A stretch of 50,166 nt of DNA from JBBROS01 sp038229135. GTDB taxonomy: Bacteria; Pseudomonadota; Alphaproteobacteria; Acetobacterales; Acetobacteraceae. Under the pieces are notes generated by a model. The model was not told the DNA's origin and did not search any database. It worked only from the letters and a program-made list of their open reading frames with translations. The DNA is taken from the NCBI GenBank assembly GCA_038229135.1, contig JBBROS010000026.1:1-50166 (forward strand). The letters are read 5' to 3'. Positions 16,466 through 23,763 of the stretch are shown here, piece after piece (positions within the stretch are counted from its first letter, which is position 1; every line of letters starts with the position of its first letter). A program made the translations under genes and the position numbers.

Positions 16466-17141
16466 CGCACGCCTCCACAACCCACGACCCTGTTTGCCCC
16501 CCGCGACAGCGGGTGAGCTCGAGCTGCCAGCGCAGCCTCCCCAGCCCCGGCGTATCCGGGGCGTGCGGCAAAGGCGGCGCGGACGGCATGGGCCCGATGC
16601 GCCATCGTGTGCTCGCGGCCATCGCGCCCTCCGCGGCGCGTACCCCCATCTGCCGCCGCAGCATCAGCGCGATGGAGCCGCCCGCCTGCGCGGCCAGGTG
16701 CAGCCGGCGCGAAGCCGTCAGCGACACGGGCGCGGACACCTCCGCCACCACCCCGGCCAGGCCCGGGTGGCGCAGCGCCTCCTCCATGGCGAGCAGGCCC
16801 TGCTTGCCTGCCTCCACATGGATCACCCGCGAAGGATGCAGCCCGGCCGCGGCGAGGGCCGGGGCGAACAGGTCCGGCCGCGCCAGCACCCACACGACCG
16901 GACCAGGCCGCCTTGCGAGGATGCCGGCTGCAAACAGCGCCGGGGCGGCCGCGAACTCGACGTCGATGCCGGCGCCCACCACCTCGTGCAGCGCGCCCAA
17001 GGCCAGGCCGCCCCCGGGGAGCGCCGCGTCAATCGCCTCCACCTCGAACGGCAGCACGTCGTGCTCGACCGCGTGGCCCCGCTCGAGCCGGGAGACGGCG
17101 GCGCGAAGGCTCTCGATCTGTTCGGGATGGGCGTGATGCAT
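16386..17141 (-). CDS. imuA: ImuA, SOS mutagenesis cassette protein
   Basis: 251 residues. ImuA is a RecA/SulA-like protein that works with ImuB and DnaE2 in damage-induced mutagenesis. Recognisable stretches are ALPGGGLALGALHEV near 40-54, PVVWVLARPDLFAPAL and TRCRGGQTGSWVVEACDAQG near the C-terminus. The start codon abuts a LexA box whose AGGA probably doubles as the ribosome binding site. The 3-prime end overlaps imuB, giving coupled translation. Confidence 0.9.
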   Translation of the reverse strand: MHHAHPEQIESLRAAVSRLERGHAVEHDVLPFEVEAIDAALPGGGLALGALHEVVGAGIDVEFAAAPALFAAGILARRPGPVVWVLARPDLFAPALAAAGLHPSRVIHVEAGKQGLLAMEEALRHPGLAGVVAEVSAPVSLTASRRLHLAAQAGGSIALMLRRQMGVRAAEGAMAASTRWRIGPMPSAPPLPHAPDTPGLGRLRWQLELTRCRGGQTGSWVVEACDAQGRLDLVSALADGSAAAPHFRAVA

Positions 17142-17156
17142 GTTCCTAATCTGTTC
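17142..17156 (-). promoter_or_regulatory. LexA operator (GTTC-N7-GTTC)
   Basis: GTTCCTAATCTGTTC matches the direct-repeat SOS box of alphaproteobacteria exactly (GTTC-N7-GTTC). It lies immediately upstream of the imuA ATG, so bound LexA would cover the translation start region. It is the expected control site for an imuA-imuB cassette. Confidence 0.88.
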
Positions 17157-17162
17157 TCATGC

Positions 17163-17186
17163 GACTCGGGCGTCAACAGCCGAGTC
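17163..17186. repeat. Short inverted repeat upstream of the LexA box
   Basis: GACTCGG (17163-17169) and CCGAGTC (17180-17186) form a perfect 7-bp stem with a 10-base loop, six bases beyond the LexA box. It lies between the hydrolase stop and imuA, both on the minus strand. There is no T tract, so it is at best a weak terminator; a second operator is possible. Confidence 0.4.
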
Positions 17187-17243
17187 ATGACGAATGCGCC
17201 ATCACATGAGACAAATCCTGCAACTGTCTCGATCTACGGCAAT

Positions 17244-18089
17244 CTATTTTGCGATGAGTGCGCCTGCCACGGTTTCGCACAAGGCCGCCAGATCCGCGTC
17301 GCGCGACAGGCGATGGTCACCGTCCTTGATCAGCAGCACCTGCACGTCGTCGCTCTCCAGCCGCTGGGCCAGGTGCAGGGCGCGCTCCCACGGCACGTCC
17401 GGGTCGCGTTGGCCTTGCACCAGGCGCACGGGGCAGCGGATCGGAATCGGCGCGCGAAGAAGCAGCCTCGTCCGGCCGTCCTCGATCAGGCGACGCGTGA
17501 CGGGCGTGGGCTCGCCATAGGCGCTGGGTGCGTGCAGCACGCCGTCGCGGGCGAGCGCCTCGCGCTCATGGGGCATCATCGACTCCCACATCAGGTCCTC
17601 GGTGAAGTCCGGTGCCGCCGCCACGCCCACGAGCGCCGTCACGCGCCCTGGCCGCTCGAGCGCCAGCAGCAGCGCGATCCAGCCGCCCATGCTGGAGCCG
17701 ACGAGCAGGATGGGACCGGGCGCCACAGCGTCGATCACGGCCCCGGCGTCCGCCGTCCAGCTGCCGATCGTGCCCTCCTCGAACACGCCGCCGCTCTGCC
17801 CGTGCCCGGCGTAGTCCAGCCGAAGGAAGGCCTGGCCCCGCTCGGCGCACCAGGCCTCGAGGGCCAGCGCCTTCGATCCCTGCATGTCGCTGCGGAAGCC
17901 AGGGAGAAACACCACCGTCGGTGAGGCACCTGGGGGTAAGGCACCAGGGGGTAAGGCACCTGGGGGTAAGGCACCTGGGGGTAAGGCACCTGGGGGTAAG
18001 GCACCTGGGGTTAAGGCACCTGGCGCGTGCACCCAGGCCAGCGCCACGCCCGCCCGCTCCGTTGTACCGTGCCCCGCCTTCCTCTCCAT
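17244..18089 (-). CDS. Alpha/beta hydrolase with expanded pentapeptide repeat
   Basis: 281 residues. After the first strand (GVALAWV) the chain enters a repeat PGALTPGALPPGALPPGAL... at about 23-56, then resumes the hydrolase fold with PTVVFLPGFRSDM. The nucleophile elbow is GSSMGG (S133), and GQRDPDVPW and DGDHRLS supply likely Asp and His. Related proteins are serine esterases or peptidases with a BAAT/xylan-esterase-like fold; the substrate is unknown. The repeat sits where homologs have a short hairpin loop. ATG 18089 is chosen because an earlier in-frame Met (18125) would overlap the divergent glycosyltransferase start. Only 34 bases separate the two genes. Confidence 0.82.
   Translation of the reverse strand: MERKAGHGTTERAGVALAWVHAPGALTPGALPPGALPPGALPPGALPPGALPPGASPTVVFLPGFRSDMQGSKALALEAWCAERGQAFLRLDYAGHGQSGGVFEEGTIGSWTADAGAVIDAVAPGPILLVGSSMGGWIALLLALERPGRVTALVGVAAAPDFTEDLMWESMMPHEREALARDGVLHAPSAYGEPTPVTRRLIEDGRTRLLLRAPIPIRCPVRLVQGQRDPDVPWERALHLAQRLESDDVQVLLIKDGDHRLSRDADLAALCETVAGALIAK
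17926..18023. repeat. 15-bp minisatellite inside the alpha/beta hydrolase gene
   Basis: Six full copies of GCACCTGGGGGTAAG (17926-18015) and a partial seventh are arranged head to tail, with two single-base variants. On the coding (minus) strand each unit encodes Gly-Ala-Leu-Pro-Pro. Because the unit is five codons, gain or loss of copies changes the loop length without shifting the frame. Confidence 0.95.
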
Positions 18090-18117
18090 GGCCACGCTGG
18101 CCCCCCCTTGGTATAGC
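18089..18117 (+). promoter_or_regulatory. Possible leaderless promoter for GT4 gene at 18124
   Basis: TGGCCA (18089-18094) and TATAGC (18112-18117) are 17 bases apart and each matches four of six consensus positions. The start codon is six bases beyond the -10 element and has no ribosome binding site upstream, which fits a leaderless transcript. The -35 element overlaps the start of the divergent hydrolase. Confidence 0.35.
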
Positions 18118-18123
18118 GCCGCC

Positions 18124-19251
18124 ATGCTTCCCCCCCTCTCGACCATCCTGCAAGTGCTGCCGCGGCTCGAGGCGGGCGGCGTGGAGCGGGGGACGGTCGA
18201 GATGGTGCAGGCCATCGTGGGCGGCGGGGGCCGGGCGCTGGTGGCGAGCGGCGGGGGGCGGCTGGTGCCGGCGGTGGAGCGGGCAGGGGGCGCGCATCTT
18301 GCCCTGCCGCTGGCCGGCAAGGGGCCGGCTACGATCCTGCGGAACATGGGGCGGCTCACGACGCTCATCGGGAAGGAGGGCGTCGGCCTCGTCCATGCCC
18401 GGTCCCGGGCGCCCGCCTGGTCCGCTCGTGCGGCGGCCCGGCGCACTGGCGCGAAGTTCGTCACCACGTATCACGGCGCCTATTCCGAGGGAGTCCCGGG
18501 CAAGCGCCTCTACAACGGCGTCATGGCAAGTGGGGACCGGGTGATCGCCATCAGCCACTTCATCGCCGGGCTGATCGCGGCCCGGCATGGCACAGACCCG
18601 GCGCGGGTCCGCGTGATCCCGCGCGGGGTGGACCCCGTGCTGTTCGACCCAGCCCGGGTGCCGCCCGACCGCATGATGCGCCTGGTGCGCGCCTGGCGGC
18701 TGCCGGACGACGCGCCAGTGGTGCTGCTGCCCGCGCGGTTGACCCGCTGGAAGGGGCAGCGCGTGCTGATCGAGGCCATGGCGCGCCTGGCCGATCGCCG
18801 GGCCGTGTGTGTGCTGCTGGGCGACGGGCGTCCCGGCTACGCGCAGGAGCTGGAGGAGCTCGCGCACGGGCTGGGCGTGGCGGACCGGCTGCGGCTGGTG
18901 GGCCATTGCGACGACATGCCGGCCGCGCTCATGCTCGCGACCGTCGCCGTGAGCGCCTCCACGGTGCCCGAAGGCTTCGGCCGTGCCGTGATCGAGGCGC
19001 AGGCCATGGGCCGCCCGGTGGTGGCGACCGACCATGGGGGGGCCGCCGAGACCGTGGAGCACCTCGTGACGGGATGGCGCGTGCCGCCGGGGGACGCGGC
19101 GGCGCTCGCGGCCTCGATCGACGTGGCGCTCGGCATGTCCCCCGAGAACCGCGCCGCCCTCGGCGAGCGCGCGCGGGGCAGCGTGCTCGAGCACTACACG
19201 GTGGCCCGCATGCAGGCTGCGACGCTGGACGTCTACGCCGAGCTGCTGTGA
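18124..19251 (+). CDS. Glycosyltransferase family 4 protein (lipopolysaccharide-type)
   Basis: 375 residues. The N-terminal TILQVLPRLEAGGVERGTVE is typical of GT4 enzymes of lipopolysaccharide and surface-glycan synthesis. RVIPRGVDP, LLPARLTRWKGQ and the donor-binding PEGFGRAVIEAQAMGRPVV with its E-x7-E pair follow. It should transfer a sugar from a nucleotide donor at the cytoplasmic face. Its TGA overlaps the GTG of a heptosyltransferase-like gene, so the two probably act on the same core or surface polymer. Confidence 0.87.
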   Translation: MLPPLSTILQVLPRLEAGGVERGTVEMVQAIVGGGGRALVASGGGRLVPAVERAGGAHLALPLAGKGPATILRNMGRLTTLIGKEGVGLVHARSRAPAWSARAAARRTGAKFVTTYHGAYSEGVPGKRLYNGVMASGDRVIAISHFIAGLIAARHGTDPARVRVIPRGVDPVLFDPARVPPDRMMRLVRAWRLPDDAPVVLLPARLTRWKGQRVLIEAMARLADRRAVCVLLGDGRPGYAQELEELAHGLGVADRLRLVGHCDDMPAALMLATVAVSASTVPEGFGRAVIEAQAMGRPVVATDHGGAAETVEHLVTGWRVPPGDAAALAASIDVALGMSPENRAALGERARGSVLEHYTVARMQAATLDVYAELL

Positions 19252-20153
19252 GGATCCTGGTCCTCAAGCTCGGCGCGCTGGGGGACGTGGTGCTCGCCTT
19301 CCAGCCCTTTTCCGACATCCGGGCGCACCACCCGGAGGCGCGGATCACGTTGCTCACCACCGCCCCGTTCGCGCCTCTGCTGCGCGGCGGCCCGTGGTTT
19401 GACTCGGTGGAGGTGGATCGGCGCCCGGCCTGGTGGGATGTCGCCGGCGTGCTTCGGCTGCGGCGGCAGCTGCGCGGGTTCGACCTCGTGTATGACCTGC
19501 AAACCAGCGGCCGGTCCTCGCGCTACCACGCACTGGCGGGGCGGCCGGCCTGGTCCGGCATCGCGCGCGGGGCCAGCCTGCCGCATGCGAACCCGGGGCG
19601 GGACGCGATGCATACGGTGGCGCGGCAACGCGACCAGTTGGCCATGGCCGGCGTGCCGCCCGGGCCGCCGGCGGACGTGTCGTGGCTCGCCGGCCCCGTC
19701 GACCTGCCGCACCCCTACGCCCTGCTCGTGCCCGGCGCCGCCCCGCACCGCCCGCGCAAGCGCTGGCCGGCCGAGCGGTTCGGGGCCGTCGCGGCCCGGA
19801 TGCAGGCGCACGGGATCACCCCTGTCGTGGTCGGCACGGCCAGCGAGGCGCCGCTGGCCCATGCCATCCAGGCCGCGTCTCCGGCCGCCATCGACCTCAC
19901 GGGCCGCACGTCGCTTCGGCAACTCGCCGCCATCGCGGCTGGTGCCCGGTTCGCACTGGGCAACGACACCGGGCCCATGCACCTGGCCGCGGCCATGGGC
20001 ACGCCCTGCGTGGCGCTGTTCTCGGCCGATAGCGACCCGGCGCTCACCGCGCCCCCCGGCGCCGCCGTGCTGTGCACGCCGAACCTCGCAGACCTGTCCA
20101 TGGACAGGGTTGCCGCCGCCCTCCCGCTGCCGCATACGGGCCGTCCCCTCTAG
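19248..20153 (+). CDS. Glycosyltransferase family 9 (heptosyltransferase-like)
   Basis: 301 residues from GTG 19248, overlapping the GT4 stop as GTGA. RILVLKLGALGDVVLAFQPF at the start and ALGNDTGPMHLAAAMGTP near 265-282 are the two classic GT9 signatures. GAAPHRPRKRWPAERFGAV marks the nucleotide-sugar-binding domain. GT9 enzymes add heptose to the lipopolysaccharide inner core. The gene ends 11 bases before thrS, so the glycosyltransferase pair may be transcribed together with translation genes. Confidence 0.88.
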   Translation: MRILVLKLGALGDVVLAFQPFSDIRAHHPEARITLLTTAPFAPLLRGGPWFDSVEVDRRPAWWDVAGVLRLRRQLRGFDLVYDLQTSGRSSRYHALAGRPAWSGIARGASLPHANPGRDAMHTVARQRDQLAMAGVPPGPPADVSWLAGPVDLPHPYALLVPGAAPHRPRKRWPAERFGAVAARMQAHGITPVVVGTASEAPLAHAIQAASPAAIDLTGRTSLRQLAAIAAGARFALGNDTGPMHLAAAMGTPCVALFSADSDPALTAPPGAAVLCTPNLADLSMDRVAAALPLPHTGRPL

Positions 20154-20164
20154 AGGACCGTTCC

Positions 20165-22120
20165 ATGCCCGCCATCACCCTCCCTGACGGCTCGATCCGA
20201 CGCTTCGACGCGCCGGTCACCGGCGCGGAGCTGGCCGCCGCCATCGGGCCGGGCCTGGCGCGTGCGGCCCTGGCCATGAGCGTGGACGGGGCCCTGCAGG
20301 ACCTGGCTCGTCCGATCGAGCATGACGCGGCCGTCCGGTTCGTCACCCGCCGCGACCCGGAGGCGCTCGAGCTGATCCGGCACGACGCGGCTCACGTGCT
20401 GGCGGAGGCGGTGCAGGCGCTCTACCCGGGCACGCAGGTCACGATCGGCCCCGCCATCGAGAACGGGTTCTACTACGACTTCGCGCGGAACACGCCGTTC
20501 ACGCCCGAGGACTTCCCTCTCATCGAGGCGAAGATGCGGGAGATCGTCGCCCGCAACGCGAAGTTCGAGCGCGACGTGTGGGACCGGGACGAGGCCGTGG
20601 CCTTCTTCGAGGCGCGTGGTGAAAGCTACAAGGCCGAGCTCATCCGGGACTTGGCCGCGGACCAGGTGATCACGCTGTATCGCCAGGGCGACTGGATCGA
20701 CCTCTGCCGCGGCCCGCACATGCGCGGCACCGGCGACGTCGGCCAGGCGTTCAAGCTGACGAAGGTGGCAGGCGCCTACTGGCGTGGGGACCACAGGAAC
20801 GCGATGCTGAGCCGCATCTACGCGACCGCGTGGCGGGACCAGGGGGAGCTGGACGCGCACCTGCACCAGCTGGCGGAGGCCGAGCGGCGGGACCATCGGC
20901 GCATCGGGCGGGACATGGACCTCTTCCACATCCAGGAGGAGGCCACGGGCAGCGTGTTCTGGCACCCGAAGGGCTGGGCGCTGTATCGGGCCGCCGAGAG
21001 CTACATGCGGCGCCGCCTCAACGCGGGCGGCTACGACGAGGTGAAGACCCCGCAACTGGTGGACCGTAGGCTGTGGGAGGCGAGCGGGCATTGGGACAAC
21101 TACAAGCAGAACATGTTCATCGCCCGCGTGGAGGATGAGGACACGACGCTGGCGCTGAAGCCCATGAACTGCCCCTGCCACGTGATGATTTTCCGCGACG
21201 GGCTCCGCAGCTATCGTGAGTTGCCCTGGCGCATGGCGGAGTTCGGCGCCTGCCACCGCTACGAGCCGAGCGGGGCGCTGCACGGCATCATGCGGGTGCG
21301 CGCCTTCACGCAGGACGACGCGCACATCTTCTGCACCGAAGACCAGATCGCGCCCGAGAGCACGCGCTTCATGGAGCTGCTGGCGAGCGTGTACCGTGAT
21401 TTCGGGTTCGACAGCTTTCGCGTGAAGCTGAGCGACCGCCCGGCGCAGCGGGCCGGCACGGACGAGGTGTGGGACAAGGCGGAGGGTGCGCTGAAGGAGG
21501 CGTGCAACCTGGCCGGCGTGGCATTCGAGCTGAATCCGGGGGAGGGCGCGTTCTACGGCCCGAAGCTCGAGTTTGTGCTGCGGGACGCCATCGGGCGGGA
21601 CTGGCAGTGCGGCACGCTGCAGGTGGACTTCGTGATGCCCGAGCGGCTCGATGCCAGCTACGTGGGCGAGGACAGCGCGCGGCATCGGCCCGTGATGCTG
21701 CACCGCGCGATCCTGGGCAGCTTCGAGCGCTTCCTCGGCATCCTCATCGAGCAATATGCCGGGCGGTTCCCGCTCTGGCTCGCGCCCGTGCCGGTGGTGG
21801 TGGCGTCCATCGTGACGGACGCGGCGCCCTATGCCGAGGAGGTCGTCGCGGCGTTGAAGGCACGCGGCCTCGCTGCGAGGGCCGATACGCGCAACGAGAA
21901 GATCAACGCCAAGGTCCGTGAGCACAGCCTGGCGCACGTGCCGGTGCTGCTCGTGGTGGGCCGGCGCGAGGCGGAGGCCCGCACCGTGGCCATGCGGAGG
22001 CTGGGCAGCGATGCGCAGGAGGTGTTGCCGCTCGCCGACGCGGTGGCACATCTTGCGCACGAAGCGCTGCCGCCGGACCTCAAGCGGCTTGAAACTGCCG
22101 TGGCCGAGGTCCATCAGTAA
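20165..22120 (+). CDS. thrS: Threonine--tRNA ligase
   Basis: 651 residues, normal length. The N-terminal TGS domain (MPAITLPDGSIRRFDAPVTG) is followed by the editing domain with HDAAH and CRGPHMRGTG. The class II catalytic core has PMNCPCH with the zinc-binding Cys near 336 and GALHGIMRVRAFTQDDAHIF. The C-terminal anticodon-binding domain ends in LVVGRREAEARTVAMRRLG. ATG 20165 has GAGGA eight bases upstream. thrS is followed by infC after 47 bases, a common bacterial order. Confidence 0.97.
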   Translation: MPAITLPDGSIRRFDAPVTGAELAAAIGPGLARAALAMSVDGALQDLARPIEHDAAVRFVTRRDPEALELIRHDAAHVLAEAVQALYPGTQVTIGPAIENGFYYDFARNTPFTPEDFPLIEAKMREIVARNAKFERDVWDRDEAVAFFEARGESYKAELIRDLAADQVITLYRQGDWIDLCRGPHMRGTGDVGQAFKLTKVAGAYWRGDHRNAMLSRIYATAWRDQGELDAHLHQLAEAERRDHRRIGRDMDLFHIQEEATGSVFWHPKGWALYRAAESYMRRRLNAGGYDEVKTPQLVDRRLWEASGHWDNYKQNMFIARVEDEDTTLALKPMNCPCHVMIFRDGLRSYRELPWRMAEFGACHRYEPSGALHGIMRVRAFTQDDAHIFCTEDQIAPESTRFMELLASVYRDFGFDSFRVKLSDRPAQRAGTDEVWDKAEGALKEACNLAGVAFELNPGEGAFYGPKLEFVLRDAIGRDWQCGTLQVDFVMPERLDASYVGEDSARHRPVMLHRAILGSFERFLGILIEQYAGRFPLWLAPVPVVVASIVTDAAPYAEEVVAALKARGLAARADTRNEKINAKVREHSLAHVPVLLVVGRREAEARTVAMRRLGSDAQEVLPLADAVAHLAHEALPPDLKRLETAVAEVHQ

Positions 22121-22167
22121 TACCGAACCCCAAACGTCCATAGGAGAGTCCGATACCCCGAGGTCCA

Positions 22168-22692
22168 ATGCCCAACTCCACGCCCTCCCGCGACGGGCCG
22201 CGCGTGAACGAAGACATCCGTGTGCCGCAGGTTCGCCTGATCGACGCCGAGGGTGAGATGCAAGGCGTGATGACCGCGCGCGATGCGCTGCTCCGCGCCT
22301 ACTCTGTGGGGCTCGACCTGCTCGAGATCAGCCCGAACGCCGACCCACCGGTCTGCAAGATCCTGGACTACGGCAAGTTCAAGTACGAGCAGCAGAAGAA
22401 GAAGAACGAGGCCAAGAAGCGGCAGAAGGTGATCGAGATCAAGGAGATCAAGGTCCGCCCCAACATCGACGAGAACGACTACCAGGTGAAGATGCGGGCC
22501 ATGAAGATGTTCATCGAGGAAGGTGACAAGGTGAAGGTGACCTTGCGCTTCCGGGGGCGCGAGATGGCCCACCAGGACATCGGGATCAAGGTGCTGGAGC
22601 GTATCCGCGCCGAGCTCGAGTTGACCACGAAGGTCGAGCAGATGCCTCGGATGGAAAACCGGCAGATGATCATGGTGCTTTCCCCGCGGTGA
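22168..22692 (+). CDS. infC: Translation initiation factor IF-3
   Basis: 174 residues. PRVNEDIRVPQVRLIDAEG and LDLLEISPNADPPVCKILDYGKFKYE are diagnostic of IF-3. A lysine-rich linker and the C-terminal domain (FIEEGDKVKVTLRFRGREM) follow. IF-3 binds the 30S subunit and checks start-codon fidelity. An ATG at 22168 with GAGG five bases upstream is used, rather than the autoregulatory AUU of enterobacterial infC. rpmI and rplT, the usual downstream neighbours, are absent; a DUF72 gene overlaps instead. Confidence 0.96.
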   Translation: MPNSTPSRDGPRVNEDIRVPQVRLIDAEGEMQGVMTARDALLRAYSVGLDLLEISPNADPPVCKILDYGKFKYEQQKKKNEAKKRQKVIEIKEIKVRPNIDENDYQVKMRAMKMFIEEGDKVKVTLRFRGREMAHQDIGIKVLERIRAELELTTKVEQMPRMENRQMIMVLSPR

Positions 22693-23477
22693 GCGGGCGC
22701 ATTCATGTCGGTGTGGGCGGCTGGAACTTCCCGCCTTGGCGCGGGGCCTATTATCCGCCCGGCCTACCGCAATCGCAGGAGCTGGCCTATTCGGGCCAGC
22801 GCCTGACGGCCATCGAGATCAACGCGACGTTCTACGGGCGGCAGAAGCCCGAGAGCTTTGCAAAGTGGCGGGACACGGTGCCGGACGGCTTCGTGTTCGC
22901 GGTCAAGGCGTCGCGCTTTACCACGCATCGCCGGGACCTGGCGGACGCGGGGGAGGGCATCGCCGCGTTCTGCAGCTCCGGGATCACCGAGCTCGGTCCT
23001 AAGCTCGGGCCAGTGATGTGGCAGTTCCCGCCCACCCGGAAGTTCGACGACACGTTCGGATCGTTCCTGGCGGCATTGCCCAAGACACAGGACGGGATCG
23101 CGCTCCGCCATGCCGTCGAGACCCGGCACGAGAGTTTCGACGACCCGGCCTACGTGGCCCTGCTCCGCGAGCACGGAGTCGCGCACGCCATCATCGAGAG
23201 CGACAAGCACCTGCTCCGGGCCGACCTCACCGCGCCGTTCGTCTATGCCAGGCTCGAGCATAACAGTGCCTCGGAGCCCGAGGGCTACGCGTCGGATGCG
23301 CTCGATGGCTGGGCCAAACGCGTCCAGGCCTGGGCCGAAGGCGAAGTTGCGGACGACATGCCGCGCGCCGGCCTGCCTGCCGACGCAACGCCTCGGGACG
23401 CGTTCGTCTTCTTCATCAGCGGGGACAAGGAACGCGCACCGGATGCCGCATTGGCATTCCGCCGCCGGGTGGGCTGA
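22689..23477 (+). CDS. DUF72 domain protein (YecE-like)
   Basis: 262 residues from GTG 22689, overlapping the infC stop as GTGA. HVGVGGWNFPPWRGAYYPPGL at the start, EINATFYGRQKPESFAKW, FVFAVKASRFTTH, LGPVMWQFPP and the C-terminal DAFVFFISGDK are all hallmarks of the DUF72/YecE family, a TIM-barrel of unknown function. The overlap with infC means expression is probably coupled to translation-factor synthesis. Confidence 0.88.
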   Translation: MSGRIHVGVGGWNFPPWRGAYYPPGLPQSQELAYSGQRLTAIEINATFYGRQKPESFAKWRDTVPDGFVFAVKASRFTTHRRDLADAGEGIAAFCSSGITELGPKLGPVMWQFPPTRKFDDTFGSFLAALPKTQDGIALRHAVETRHESFDDPAYVALLREHGVAHAIIESDKHLLRADLTAPFVYARLEHNSASEPEGYASDALDGWAKRVQAWAEGEVADDMPRAGLPADATPRDAFVFFISGDKERAPDAALAFRRRVG

Positions 23478-23648
23478 CGCCGCCGGCCGCTGGAGCGATG
23501 AGCAGGTCTCGTAGGCCTCCCGAGCCGAAGGTGCCTCTACCCAGCTTTCGACTTGTTTCCTTCATGCGGCACGGGGTCGGGGAGCGTCCGTTCTCGCTGG
23601 CGAACCATGGGCAGGGTGCGTCCGGGACTGGTTTCCGGAGTAAAAACC

Positions 23649-23666
23649 CGATCCGGGGCCGGATCG
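23649..23666. promoter_or_regulatory. 18-bp palindrome upstream of the transporter operon
   Basis: CGATCCGG-GG-CCGGATCG is a perfect inverted repeat with 8-bp arms, about 97 bases before the transporter start in the only sizeable gap of this region (23478-23763). The spacing suits an operator or a leader hairpin. I found no convincing sigma-70 pair, and no likely gene lies in the rest of the gap. Confidence 0.35.
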
Positions 23667-23763
23667 ACGCCGTTGAGCAGTTGCATGGCGTCATCAATTC
23701 TGTAATTCCACGCGACGGGATTGTGACGGCATGTGCCAGAAGGCACGGCCCAGGGAGGAAGCG

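Noticed and set aside
17884..18123. Plus-strand N-terminal extension of the GT4 gene across the GALPP repeat
   Set aside because: It would read the hydrolase coding strand backwards, giving a low-complexity AP-GGK repeat absent from GT4 proteins; ATG 18124 begins at the family N-terminus.
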